Origin: Oligoflexia bacterium
Lineage (GTDB): Bacteria; Bdellovibrionota; UBA1018
Length of the DNA stretch: 64,000 bases
Reading direction: 5' to 3'
NCBI GenBank assembly: GCA_903935335.1
Contig: CAIZRG010000054.1
Location: 1-64,000 of the forward strand
Position 1 is the stretch's first letter, and each line of letters begins with the position of its first letter. Below, one piece after another: positions 1 to 8,288 of the stretch. A program made the translations under genes and the position numbers. The notes under the pieces were generated by a model that saw nothing but the letters and a program-made list of their open reading frames with translations, searched no databases and had not been told where the DNA came from.

Positions 1-1
1 A

Positions 2-613
2 GAGATAAAACCAAAGTCTAAAGAGACCCTTATGGCTTTGGTTGATTTATTGAAAGACCCAGATCGAAGTGTCCGCGACTCAGCAGCATCGGCATTGGAA
101 GAGATAAAACCAAAGTCTAAAGAGACCCTTATGGCTTTGGTTGATTTATTGAAAGACCCAGATGGAAATGTCCGCGACTTAGCAGTAGCGACATTGAGAA
201 ATATAAGACCAGAGGATAAAGGAATCCACACTGCTCTTGTTCATTTATTAAAAGACCCGGATCCAGATGTCCGCGGCTCAGCATTATTGGTATTGGGAAC
301 TGTAAAATCAAAGTCTAAAGAGACCCTTATGGCTTTGGTTGATTTATTAAAAGACCCAGCTCGAAATGTCCGCGCCTCAGCAATAGTGTTATTGGGAAAG
401 ACAAAACCAGAAGAGGATAAAGAGATCCGCATTACTCTTGTTCATTTATTAAAAGACCCGGATCCAGATGTCCGCTTCTCAGCAGTATTGGTATTGGGAA
501 ATATAAAATCAATAGAGACCTATATTGATTCGTGCATGAGAAGCATTGAGAGTGGTCCTGTTAACGAGACCAAACTAAATGAGATTTTAGAAATTCTAGA
601 ACACACAAAGTAA
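2..613 (+). CDS. HEAT-repeat protein, 5' end outside window
   Basis: The reading frame is open to the left edge, so the N-terminus is missing; the first internal ATG is at 32. The visible part is about five tandem HEAT/PBS-lyase-like repeats of about 33 residues. Each has an ALVxLLKDPDxxVRxSA core followed by a Lys/Glu-rich linker. Such alpha-solenoids are protein-binding scaffolds; no catalytic motif is visible. The DNA of successive repeats is nearly identical (for example around 1-64 and 101-164), pointing to recent internal duplication. It lies in a debris-rich accessory region. Exact function is unknown; call of HEAT-type repeats is firm. Confidence 0.8.
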   Translation, partial: EIKPKSKETLMALVDLLKDPDRSVRDSAASALEEIKPKSKETLMALVDLLKDPDGNVRDLAVATLRNIRPEDKGIHTALVHLLKDPDPDVRGSALLVLGTVKSKSKETLMALVDLLKDPARNVRASAIVLLGKTKPEEDKEIRITLVHLLKDPDPDVRFSAVLVLGNIKSIETYIDSCMRSIESGPVNETKLNEILEILEHTK

Positions 614-1575
614 GTTGCTGTAGTTTCACCTATTACCATAGAAATGAATTAACGGTTTAGAAACAATCTGAGAATAATCCTATTCACCTATAACCGGTAG
701 TGAAAGCATACTTCCATTTTTCGCTACCTCATTATCATATATGTAATATTTTAATTAATTCAAGATGTCGTTCTCAAATTCAAAGAAACAGATTTGTTTG
801 ACGTTGCAAATAAATTATTTGCTATAAGCTTACAATCTCTCGTCAGATTTTCTATATCGATAATCATAATTATCACCCTTCAACTCTGATTCTGTTGTTG
901 ATCAATATAGTTTTTCATTAAGCCATTCGCCCTTCTTAAAGCCTCTCCAAAAGTACATTTCTTGCACGATTTGGTTCGCTAGCCTTGAATCGATAAAAGA
1001 AAATCACAAAATGGTTTTAGAAATATAAATTATTTAATTTTGCCGAGGTTAAAAAAATATAATTATTATCTAATGATTATATTTTTTTAAAAGACAGCGC
1101 CTGATATTCCAAATTTTTAATGTTCTTTTATCTATCTTGGAAATTAAAAAACAATTTATTTAAAATAAATTAATTATTTTTGGATCTTCATAAAAATGGC
1201 GATTAAAATCATGATAAGCATAGTGCTGCACATGTCCTGCTTTGATTCTTCACTGATTTTCAGAAAAGACTGCCTTGCCTTCTTTCTTTGATTTATAAAT
1301 TTCGTCTACAGTTGGCTGGGGAAGCACACGGGGGGTAAAGCCTGGCATGCAAACTACAAACCAGCAAGTAGAGGAAATGTTGAAGGGAGAAATATTGGAA
1401 TTAGAGTCCGAGATTCAATCTTGTGTGAAGTGGTGATAAAAAAAGAGCTTCAACTGAGTTTACCTGCTGGGGCAGGTCCAGGGGAAGCGATTTCCAGGGT
1501 TAGTGAAGAGGAGAAGGGTGGGGAAGGCACTGTTTTTAGGTCAACTTTAAGGGGGTTGAATAAAATTCATCCCTA
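614..1575. other. Long AT-rich stretch without an intact gene
   Basis: No intact gene is visible. The stretch contains a perfect 15-bp inverted repeat at 1049-1090. From about 1283 to 1572 a plus-strand frame without a start codon is open. It includes GGKAWHANYKPASRGN and rnIGIRV, which weakly recalls the RGGSW...RSA.R...GFRV signature of SUMF1-like domains. The same frame runs directly into the terminase remnant after a TAG at 1573-1575, so it could instead be decayed terminase sequence. Neither reading is secure. Confidence 0.4.
1049..1090. repeat. Perfect 15-bp inverted repeat, terminator-like
   Basis: Arms at 1049-1063 and 1076-1090 are exact reverse complements, with a 12-nt loop. The arms are A/T only, with a T run on each strand, so the hairpin could act as a weak bidirectional terminator. 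It lies in gene debris and serves no obvious intact gene. Confidence 0.45.
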
Positions 1576-2243
1576 GCAACATTATTGTAAAGGAGTGCAC
1601 GTCTTAGTATGGGAGCAAGTGAAATGGCCGAAAGAGCAACCGGAACTAGTCACCTATGAGTGCGAGCATTGCAAACACAAGATTGAAGAGCATCATAAAA
1701 CTTTATGCTTGAGAACGGAGTTTGGATGTCTACTCAAAAGAATGGAAATCCCAAAGTGGCAGGATTCCATTTATCCTCTTTGTATTCTCCTTTAGGTTGG
1801 TTTTCCTGGAAGGAAGCAACTGTTCTTTGGAAGAAGTCCTGTCAAAAATCAGAATTCTAGAAATTGTAGGCTGGACTGAGAACAAGGAAAGCTACTCGAT
1901 TGATTTCCTCTCACTCACAGAAGATACGAGTACCGCAGTTCCTTGGAAGAAGTTGGATGAGATTCTTGCTTCCTAGTGGAAGCTCATAAATGGAATCCAA
2001 ATCCCCATTAGCATGACAGCCATTGATAGTGGGTTTAATACGAACTTGGTTTATTCCTATGTGAGGACCAAGCCCATGAGTCGAGTCATGGCGGTTAAGG
2101 GAATGCCGACTACGCATTATGCCTTAGGGCATCCGACCGCAGTGGATGTGACCCTTTCGGACAGAAGAGTGACACGGGGTACAAAAGTCTGGCCTGTTGG
2201 GGTGAATTTCTTAAAAGGGGAGATTTACAGTTCTATGCCATGA
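1576..2243 (+). pseudogene. Decayed phage terminase large subunit (GpA-like)
   Basis: Pieces of a lambda GpA-type terminase large subunit occur in order but in different frames. They are WEQVKWPKEQP, then TYECEHCKHKIEEHHK (zinc-knuckle-like CEHC), then GFHLSSLYSPLGWFSW from about 1761 in a shifted frame. These are followed by SYSIDFLSLTEDTST with PWKKLDEIL, and from 2013 AIDSGFNTNLVYSYVR, RVMAVKG and KVWPVGVNFLKGEIY. GpA packages phage DNA into capsids; the ATPase half is missing or unrecognisable here. At least three frameshifts or stops interrupt it, so it is non-functional. It marks an old prophage in this region. Confidence 0.8.
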
Positions 2244-2297
2244 TTGAAAGGTCTTTTTTCCCTTGTTCTTTAAATAATTAGATAGCATTTACTATTA

Positions 2298-3035
2298 ATG
2301 AAAAAATTTTATTTTTTATTCTTTAATGCATTTCCTTGTTTAGTTCAAGCAGTTGGTTTGAATGATGTCCCAGAAGATCCTAAAAAAAATATTGTTGGGT
2401 TTTTAGATCAAGAATCCTGGTCAAAAATTTTAAGATTGAACAAGGAATTCTATGAATTAACCCCTCAAGCTATAACAGCGATTAAGGTGAAAGGAACTGC
2501 TGATTCTATTGTAGAAAAATTAACTGCTCTTTTATTTAACGGTGATGCTCAACGTAAAGTGCATGACCTTGAGTCATTGAATTTAACTGGATTCATAATA
2601 GGGGATGATGAATTAGGGACTGTAGTTGATTTTATTCAGGAGTATTTTCAAAATATTAAATCGCTCAATCTGAGTTATAACAACATTGGAGCATCCGGAG
2701 TTGCTCATTTATCAGGACTCACTCAATTGCAAACACTCGATTTGAGTGCAAACCGTATTCGAGAATCCGGAGTTGCTCATTTATCAGGACTCACTCAATT
2801 GCAAACACTCAATCTGAGTGCGAACAAAATTGGAGCATCCGGAGTCGCTCATCTCGCAGAACTCTCCCAGTTGGAAACACTGAATTTGCGTGCGAACAAA
2901 ATTGGAGCATCCGGAGTTGCTCATCTATCAGGATTCACTCAATTGCAAACACTGGATCTGCGGATGAACCGGATGAGAAAAGCATCGATCGATGCTCTCA
3001 GTCAAGCTCTTCCGAACTGTGTAATTGAGTTTTAA
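2298..3035 (+). CDS. Secreted F-box-like leucine-rich repeat protein
   Basis: The 245-residue protein begins with a hydrophobic, signal-peptide-like segment (about residues 1-18). Residues about 23-56 resemble an F-box (VPEDPKKNIVGFLD, then W..ILRLNKEFYELT). Residues about 95-245 hold 24-residue ribonuclease-inhibitor-type leucine-rich repeats of the form GVAHLSGLTQLQTLDLSANR. An F-box followed by LRRs is the layout of GALA-type effectors of Ralstonia, which recruit host Skp1/SCF ubiquitin ligases. The repeat DNA is nearly identical between copies. A strong hairpin follows the stop. LRR identity is firm; the F-box and any effector role are inference, and a periplasmic or surface LRR protein is an alternative. 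Confidence 0.75.
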   Translation: MKKFYFLFFNAFPCLVQAVGLNDVPEDPKKNIVGFLDQESWSKILRLNKEFYELTPQAITAIKVKGTADSIVEKLTALLFNGDAQRKVHDLESLNLTGFIIGDDELGTVVDFIQEYFQNIKSLNLSYNNIGASGVAHLSGLTQLQTLDLSANRIRESGVAHLSGLTQLQTLNLSANKIGASGVAHLAELSQLETLNLRANKIGASGVAHLSGFTQLQTLDLRMNRMRKASIDALSQALPNCVIEF

Positions 3036-3070
3036 TTACTGCTCGCTTTAGTAGTCCATGATTTTGAGAA

Positions 3071-3114
3071 ACTTAAAACTGTATGAGTGCCAACCTCACC
3101 TGACAGTTTTAGGT
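3071..3114 (+). terminator. Hairpin after the LRR gene
   Basis: A 12-bp stem (3071-3082 with 3103-3114, one G-T pair) around a 20-nt loop lies 35 nt after the LRR stop codon. A T run at about 3121-3126 follows, though a few bases away from the stem. This fits a rho-independent terminator for the LRR gene, although the right arm also overlaps the end of a transposase remnant. Confidence 0.5.
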
Positions 3115-3190
3115 ACTCAGTTTTTTATGTAAAATTTCGTAGGGAGTCTTCCCTTTATGTGTTCCGTGTGGGTACACTCCCTCGCAATTT
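3109..3190 (-). pseudogene. Transposase/integrase C-terminal remnant
   Basis: On the minus strand the frame reads VYPHGTHKGKTPYEILHKKLST then stop. This matches the C-terminal end of rve-type (DDE) transposases, where an RPH..L..KTPxExL motif closes the integrase core. Nothing recognisable lies upstream, so only the last 27 or so codons survive. It is separate from the IS3-type orfA remnant near 4.6 kb. Confidence 0.55.
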
Positions 3191-3223
3191 TATTGGTCTT
3201 TTTTATTGAGCGTTCAAGCGAGT

Positions 3224-3409
3224 TTACTTTTTAGAATGTTTAATCTCACAGCCCACGAGAGCTTGCTTGAGAGTATGGATCGATGCTTTCCCCATGCTTG
3301 AAAACAGATCCATTAAAAGACGATGGGCTATCTTTTCAAGCTCCGCTCTTTTTCCCGTGAGATCAAAAGGATGAATCTTAAATTGGGGTTCGTCACCCAT
3401 CTGCGACAA
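3224..3409 (-). pseudogene. Fragment with an LRR-protein C-terminus
   Basis: The last 20 or so codons (GKASIHTLKQALVGCEI) closely resemble the C-terminus of the LRR protein at 2298-3035 (RKASIDALSQALPNCVIEF), here on the opposite strand. The first 37 codons (FDLTGKRAELEKIAHRLLMDL) are not LRR-like and I do not recognise them. This looks like the tail of a second LRR paralogue joined to unrelated sequence by rearrangement. It may be transcribed but is unlikely to be functional. Confidence 0.45.
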
Positions 3410-3617
3410 AACAAACCTATTTAGCTTCTAGGTTGTCAGGGGTCTTGAATTGATTTCATTTGTCCGGCTGTTTCATGACTTGAGAATAATCAAAAACTAT
3501 AGTATAGTTTCACTGAAACCAGTCAATGAGTGTTTTATGCTACAAAAATCATTTGCTTATTATCCATGGATAATAGTTGTGATTGCCTTTTTTTCTATTA
3601 TAAATTTTTCATGAGCT

Positions 3618-4292
3618 ATGTTGCAAACGTGCTCAGCGGAACAACAATTGCTCAACCTTGTAAGGTCTGGAAATCAAAAAAGTCTTCTTCAAGTGACGCA
3701 GCTTTTTCATGATTTTCCAGGACTGAATGGAAACATTTCTGACTGTGATCAAAATACCCCTTTGATTTTATCGATTCTAAATCATCAAACAGCAATTGCC
3801 CGGTTTCTCATTGAAAAGAAAGTGCATTTGAACTATACCACGAGGCATGGAAATACGGCACTCATTGTAGCCATTCAAAAAGACAATTCAGAGATTGCTC
3901 AATTGTTGATTGAGCAGGATGCAAATTTAACTCATGCAAATCAATATGGGGATACGGCGCTGATTTGGGCGATTCAAAAAAACAATGAGAAGATTGCAAC
4001 AATCTTAATTGAAAAAAATACAGACTTAAATCATGCGAACGAAGATGGAGATACTGCACTGATTCGTGCTGCACGAGAGGGGTATTTATCCATTATTCAA
4101 TTACTTATTCAAAATGGAGCAGAGGTGAATCACGTCAATCAAAAAAGAAGAACGGCTTTCATGGAAGCCGCTGAGGCGCATCACTTTGATGTTTTACAAT
4201 TTTTAGGTGAACACGAAGCTGATATCAACTCTGAACACTTTTTATCGGGAGATGCCCTGAAACAACATTTGCACAAAGTCATGCAAAAATGA
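3618..4292 (+). CDS. Ankyrin-repeat protein
   Basis: The 224-residue protein has about five ankyrin repeats between residues 40 and 205, with the signatures NTPLILSI, GNTALIVAIQ, GDTALIWAIQ and GDTALIRAAREGY followed by IIQLLIQNGAEVN. Ankyrin repeats mediate protein-protein binding and are frequent in effectors and in periplasmic partners of catalases in bacteria. No signal peptide or membrane segment is clear. The ATG at 3618 is chosen because it precedes the first repeat closely; its ribosome site is weak. It sits between LRR and transposase debris, consistent with horizontal acquisition. Confidence 0.8.
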   Translation: MLQTCSAEQQLLNLVRSGNQKSLLQVTQLFHDFPGLNGNISDCDQNTPLILSILNHQTAIARFLIEKKVHLNYTTRHGNTALIVAIQKDNSEIAQLLIEQDANLTHANQYGDTALIWAIQKNNEKIATILIEKNTDLNHANEDGDTALIRAAREGYLSIIQLLIQNGAEVNHVNQKRRTAFMEAAEAHHFDVLQFLGEHEADINSEHFLSGDALKQHLHKVMQK

Positions 4293-4443
4293 GATGATCA
4301 ATTATTTTGACATGCTTATGCACTATTCTCCTCCTAATTTAAGTTAAATATCAATCATATTAGTATATTTTGGTGAGCGTATTTGAACGCCTGTTTCTAA
4401 AATTCGGAGAAAAAGAAGACCCCTTGAACCAGACGTTCGTCGA
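4293..4443. other. Intergenic gap after the ankyrin gene
   Basis: AT-rich at first, then of mixed composition. I see no gene, promoter or clear hairpin here. On the minus strand it would be the downstream (orfB) side of the IS3 remnant, but no orfB sequence is recognisable. Confidence 0.3.
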
Positions 4444-4751
4444 TTAAAAGGAAATACAAACTCGTCCAGAACAATTGCTCTGGGCTACCGCAAAGAACGC
4501 TATAGTTTTTTTTAGCAGGTCTCGCTCCATCTCCGCCTGCCTCAGAGCAGATCTAAGCTGCTCATTTCGTCATCCTGAGGTACTAAAAAGCCTTTCCCAG
4601 GGAATGCCCCATCCCCGGGAGGCGTCCCTGGACACTTAGACAGTGCGCTAGCAGATACCCCTAGATCCTTGGTCACCTGATTGGCACTCTTGTTGCCCTG
4701 CTTGACTAGTTTTGCAGCACCCCATGTAAATTCTTTTGTATAAGTATGAGC
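4444..4751 (-). pseudogene. IS3-type transposase OrfA remnant
   Basis: Read on the minus strand, the sequence gives YTKEFTWGAAKLVKQGN and VTKDLGVSASALSK, the helix-turn-helix of IS3-family OrfA. Next comes GAFPGKGFLVPQDDE, the usual linker. After a frameshift, RNEQLRSALRQAEMERDLL with KKTIAFFA forms the C-terminal leucine-zipper part. OrfA binds the element's ends and regulates transposition. The frameshift and lack of a start or orfB show an inactive fragment. Together with the terminase and integrase pieces it marks 1.5-4.8 kb as a decaying mobile-element zone. Confidence 0.75.
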
Positions 4752-4949
4752 TTTTTATAATTGATATCAGTTCCTCTAATTTCGGACCATTTTTGTACTA
4801 CAAGAAGTTTCCTTTCGTTGAGTCTGCTTTTTGGGGGAAGGCCACAATTGGATCCTGGGAAACAAGAAAAAACGGAGCTCAATCGTTTTCCCACTATTTG
4901 CGTTTTTTTTCTGTAATTCCTTCATCGAGTGATATGATTTATACTAAAT

Positions 4950-6014
4950 ATGAAAAAGGGAATTCGTTTCGAAGCAATTGGAGGTCAAGGAGCTCATTCC
5001 GCTGGAAAGATCTTGGCTGAAGCTGCTGTTCTTGGAATGGGGTTTGAAGGAAATCACTTTTCTAGTTTTGGTTCCGAAAAAAGAGGCTCTCCAGTTCGCT
5101 CTTCTGTTCGTTATAGAGATGATGGTCACGCAGTCAGGTCAGCTTCACCCATCTTCCAGCCAGACTGTTTAGTGATCTTTCATCCAAATCTCATTCAAAA
5201 TTATCCACCAGTCTGTGAGGGATACCACAATGATCTCTTTGTTATTATTAATTCTCCACTCCCTCCACAGCAAATTGAATTCCCAGAAGGATTTAAGGCA
5301 AGGAGCATAGCATCAATTGATGCACTGAAGATCGCAAACCAATTGAAAGTTGGCATCAATGCAGTCCTTTTAGGAGCTACCTTAAAGTTCTGTCCAGAAA
5401 TTCAATTAATGGTCTTAAAGGAGACCTTTAGAAAGTTTTTTAGCCATTTGAGTTTCGAAATGATTAGAAACAATTTAATTGCAATTGAGAATGGCTTTGA
5501 ACTAGTTAAGTCATTTCCGTACTCTGCATCTCAAAGTTCAATACCTTCGGTAGGAATTTCCTTACCAAAATTAGGATATGAGAATGCTCCACTTGGAGGA
5601 CTCATTGCCAATCCTGGAAACACAATTTTAAAGGATATGAGTCACTCACGGAAAGGCAGTATTCCAAAATTAAATTTTGAAAAATGCATTCAATGTGGAT
5701 TTTGTGACATGGTGTGTCCGGATTATTGTTTTGTATGGCAACGATCTGTCATAGAAGAGACGCTTGGTACTTTACCTGGCGGAAAATACGCGATAAGTAA
5801 TCGAGAATTGTCTGTTCCAATCTTACAGGGTATTGATTACCGCTACTGCAAAGCGTGCTCAAAGTGTGTTGAAGCTTGTCCAGTGGGTGCTTTAAAAACC
5901 GCTCCAGATACAAAAGAAAATCGAGCCTATTCTCAAGCTCAGCGATTCAGAGCTATTGAGATGCATGAGTCCTTTCCTGTTTTTCAAGAAGTAGAGTATA
6001 TACCAGAGGAATAA
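4950..6014 (+). CDS. 2-oxoacid:ferredoxin oxidoreductase, fused gamma-delta subunit
   Basis: Residues about 1-190 match the gamma domain (GGQGAHSAGKILAEA near the start). Residues about 235-330 form a ferredoxin-like delta domain with two [4Fe-4S] motifs, CIQCGFCDMVC and CKACSKCVEAC. The complex oxidises a 2-oxoacid (most likely pyruvate) with CoA to acyl-CoA, CO2 and reduced ferredoxin in the cytoplasm; delta passes electrons to ferredoxin. The stop codon is directly followed by the alpha-beta gene's ATG, so the two genes form an operon. A TATGAT-like -10 box lies near 4933 upstream. Substrate (pyruvate, 2-oxoglutarate or a branched-chain acid) cannot be fixed by reading alone. Confidence 0.85.
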   Translation: MKKGIRFEAIGGQGAHSAGKILAEAAVLGMGFEGNHFSSFGSEKRGSPVRSSVRYRDDGHAVRSASPIFQPDCLVIFHPNLIQNYPPVCEGYHNDLFVIINSPLPPQQIEFPEGFKARSIASIDALKIANQLKVGINAVLLGATLKFCPEIQLMVLKETFRKFFSHLSFEMIRNNLIAIENGFELVKSFPYSASQSSIPSVGISLPKLGYENAPLGGLIANPGNTILKDMSHSRKGSIPKLNFEKCIQCGFCDMVCPDYCFVWQRSVIEETLGTLPGGKYAISNRELSVPILQGIDYRYCKACSKCVEACPVGALKTAPDTKENRAYSQAQRFRAIEMHESFPVFQEVEYIPEE

Positions 6015-8288
6015 ATGAAAAATGAACAAGTACAAAAATTTTTAACCGGTAATGAAGCTGTTGCTGCAGCAGCTAAAGATATTAAATTCGATTTTATGGG
6101 ATATTATCCCATTACTCCTTCTACGGAAATTTCAGAACTGATTCAGGGAATGCGAGCCAACGGAGAAGTAGATACGGTTCTCCTTCCTGCTGACGGCGAG
6201 CACGGTGCAGCAGGGGCTTGTTTTGGGGCTGCAGCTGCTGGAGCTCGAGTCCTCAACGCTACAAGTGCAAATGGACTACTTTACAGCATTGAGCAACTTC
6301 CAGCTCAAGCGGGTTGTCGTCTCCCGATGGTGCTGAATTTGGTAACCCGCTCTGTCAGTGCTCCCTTAGATATTCGCTGTGATCATTCTGATTTGATGTT
6401 TGCTTTACAGACTCACTGGATTGTTTTGTTAGCGGCGCATCCTCAAGCTGTATACGATTTGAATATTATTGCTGTGAAACTCGGGGAACATCCGGATGTT
6501 CGACTTCCAGTGATGGTAGTAAGCGATGGCTTTTTTACGAGTCATCAACGGCAAAGCATCAAGGTCTTTAACGACAGCAAACAGGTACAAAACTTTTTGG
6601 GTGCTAGAAAAGATCCCTTTACTGTTTTAGACCCTCGAAACCCTGTTACAATAGGGCCTTATATGAACGACCCTGACTTGGTGAATAACAAGTTTCAACT
6701 TCACCAAGCTCATCAAAAAGCCCTAGAAATCTACGAACAAATCTCGCGACAATATGAACAAATTTCGGGCAGATATTATCCTACTGTAGAAGCCTATCAA
6801 ATGGAAGATGCTACGGCTGCAGTCTTCCTCCTTAATTCTGCAGCAGAAACAGCCAAAGATCCTGTAGATACTTTTCGTTCCCAAGGTAAAAAAATTGGAA
6901 TGATTCGTCCAAATATTCTTCGACCTTTTCCATTTGAAGATCTCAGGAGGCTAACCCATAGACTGAGTGCCCTAGTAGTGGGAGAAAGGGCAGACACTCC
7001 TGGGGCAACAGGTGGACCTTTAAGTCATGAAGTTCACTCTGTGCTGCTAGCAGATCGCCATTGTGGTATTCAAGTCGTATCTCGCATTTATGGGCTGGGT
7101 GGTAAGGACTTTACTCAAAAAGATGCAGTTCGACTGATCGAAGAGGCACTTTTGCTAGAGACTAATCCAAGCTCAGTTCCATCCTTTGGTTTTATGGGCA
7201 CGCAGGAGGGAGAAAAAGGAAAACTACCTCCACGAGTATTGCAACCCATTTCAAAGGAAGAAGCATCTTATATTCTAACTAAAATTGTCGAGCATCCATC
7301 TGAAGGGGAAATTCCTGCTTGGTGTGAAGCCTTTGCTGCAGATCCCGGACAATTGACGATCAGGCCTAAACGAATTGCGCCTGGGCATGGCGCCTGTCCT
7401 GGATGCGGAATTTTTTCAGGACTGGACCAATTCTTTAAAGGAATTGAGGGTGACGTTGTTGTCCTTTATCACACAGGCTGTGCAATGGTTGTGACCACTG
7501 ACTATCCTTTTAGTGCTCATCGTGTGAGTTACCTTCATAATCTTTTTCAAAATGGAGCTCCGACTCTTTCTGGGGTCGTCGAAGTATTTTATGAAAAAAA
7601 GCGCCGTGGAGAAATAGATATCTCAGAGGATATTACATTTATAATGATTACTGGAGATGGAGGTATGGACATTGGAATGGGTCCTACCTTAGGTGCTGCC
7701 ATCCGAAATCATCGAATGATTGTCCTCGAGTATGACAATCAAGGATATATGAATACAGGGGGGCAACTGAGTTACAGTACCCCTTATGGGCATAAAACAG
7801 CAACAAGCCAAATTGGACAAATGACTCAAGGTCATGGGTTTCATCATCGCGATACACCACAACTCATGGCTGCTATTGGCATTCCCTATGTGTTTACAGC
7901 GATTGAAAGTCCAAGCTCTACAGACCTCGTTGAAAAAGCTGCTAAGGCTCAGTGGTATTCCAAAAAACACGGTTTTGTTTTTGGGAAGATCCTCGTGAGT
8001 TGTCCACTGAACTGGAAAAGCGAAGAAAAGGATGGCTTTAAGATTTTGCAGAAAGCTGCGGATTGTTGTTTTTTCCCCTTGTACGATGTTCAACATGGAA
8101 AAACTCGAATTTCTTACGATCCCGATCAGTTAGGTAAAAGGCTTCCCGTTTCGGAATGGTTAAAACTGATGGGAAAATCAAAACATCTTTTACTTCCGGA
8201 AAATGAAATGCTTCTAAAAGAACTCGAAAGAGAAATCGATACTCGCTGGAAGAGATTAAAAGCAAAAAGCGAGCATCGTTTTTTATGA
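6015..8288 (+). CDS. 2-oxoacid:ferredoxin oxidoreductase, fused alpha-beta subunit
   Basis: At 757 residues it joins alpha and beta chains. The alpha part (about 1-400) starts with GNEAVAAAA and the substrate/TPP loop YYPITPSTEISE. The beta part (about 450-757) has the cluster-binding motif HGACPGCG, a later HTGC, and the thiamine-diphosphate/Mg site GDGGMDIGMG...DNQGYMNTGGQ. The segment TGGQLSYSTPYG is typical of pyruvate-type beta chains. The alpha-beta fusion plus the preceding gamma-delta fusion gives a two-gene enzyme. Its last codons overlap the ccoG start by 4 nt, so the three genes are probably co-transcribed. Reduced ferredoxin implies low-oxygen or microaerobic metabolism, although sucCD and icd are also encoded nearby. 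Confidence 0.88.
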   Translation: MKNEQVQKFLTGNEAVAAAAKDIKFDFMGYYPITPSTEISELIQGMRANGEVDTVLLPADGEHGAAGACFGAAAAGARVLNATSANGLLYSIEQLPAQAGCRLPMVLNLVTRSVSAPLDIRCDHSDLMFALQTHWIVLLAAHPQAVYDLNIIAVKLGEHPDVRLPVMVVSDGFFTSHQRQSIKVFNDSKQVQNFLGARKDPFTVLDPRNPVTIGPYMNDPDLVNNKFQLHQAHQKALEIYEQISRQYEQISGRYYPTVEAYQMEDATAAVFLLNSAAETAKDPVDTFRSQGKKIGMIRPNILRPFPFEDLRRLTHRLSALVVGERADTPGATGGPLSHEVHSVLLADRHCGIQVVSRIYGLGGKDFTQKDAVRLIEEALLLETNPSSVPSFGFMGTQEGEKGKLPPRVLQPISKEEASYILTKIVEHPSEGEIPAWCEAFAADPGQLTIRPKRIAPGHGACPGCGIFSGLDQFFKGIEGDVVVLYHTGCAMVVTTDYPFSAHRVSYLHNLFQNGAPTLSGVVEVFYEKKRRGEIDISEDITFIMITGDGGMDIGMGPTLGAAIRNHRMIVLEYDNQGYMNTGGQLSYSTPYGHKTATSQIGQMTQGHGFHHRDTPQLMAAIGIPYVFTAIESPSSTDLVEKAAKAQWYSKKHGFVFGKILVSCPLNWKSEEKDGFKILQKAADCCFFPLYDVQHGKTRISYDPDQLGKRLPVSEWLKLMGKSKHLLLPENEMLLKELEREIDTRWKRLKAKSEHRFL

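Noticed and set aside
1-530. CRISPR array suggested by repeated DNA units
   Set aside because: The repeats are coding HEAT units of about 99 nt without spacers.
2690-2960. CRISPR or satellite from repeated 72-bp units
   Set aside because: They are in-frame LRR units of 24 codons.
7689-8096. Minus-strand frame opposite the oxidoreductase
   Set aside because: Shadow of a strongly coding plus-strand gene; no motif.
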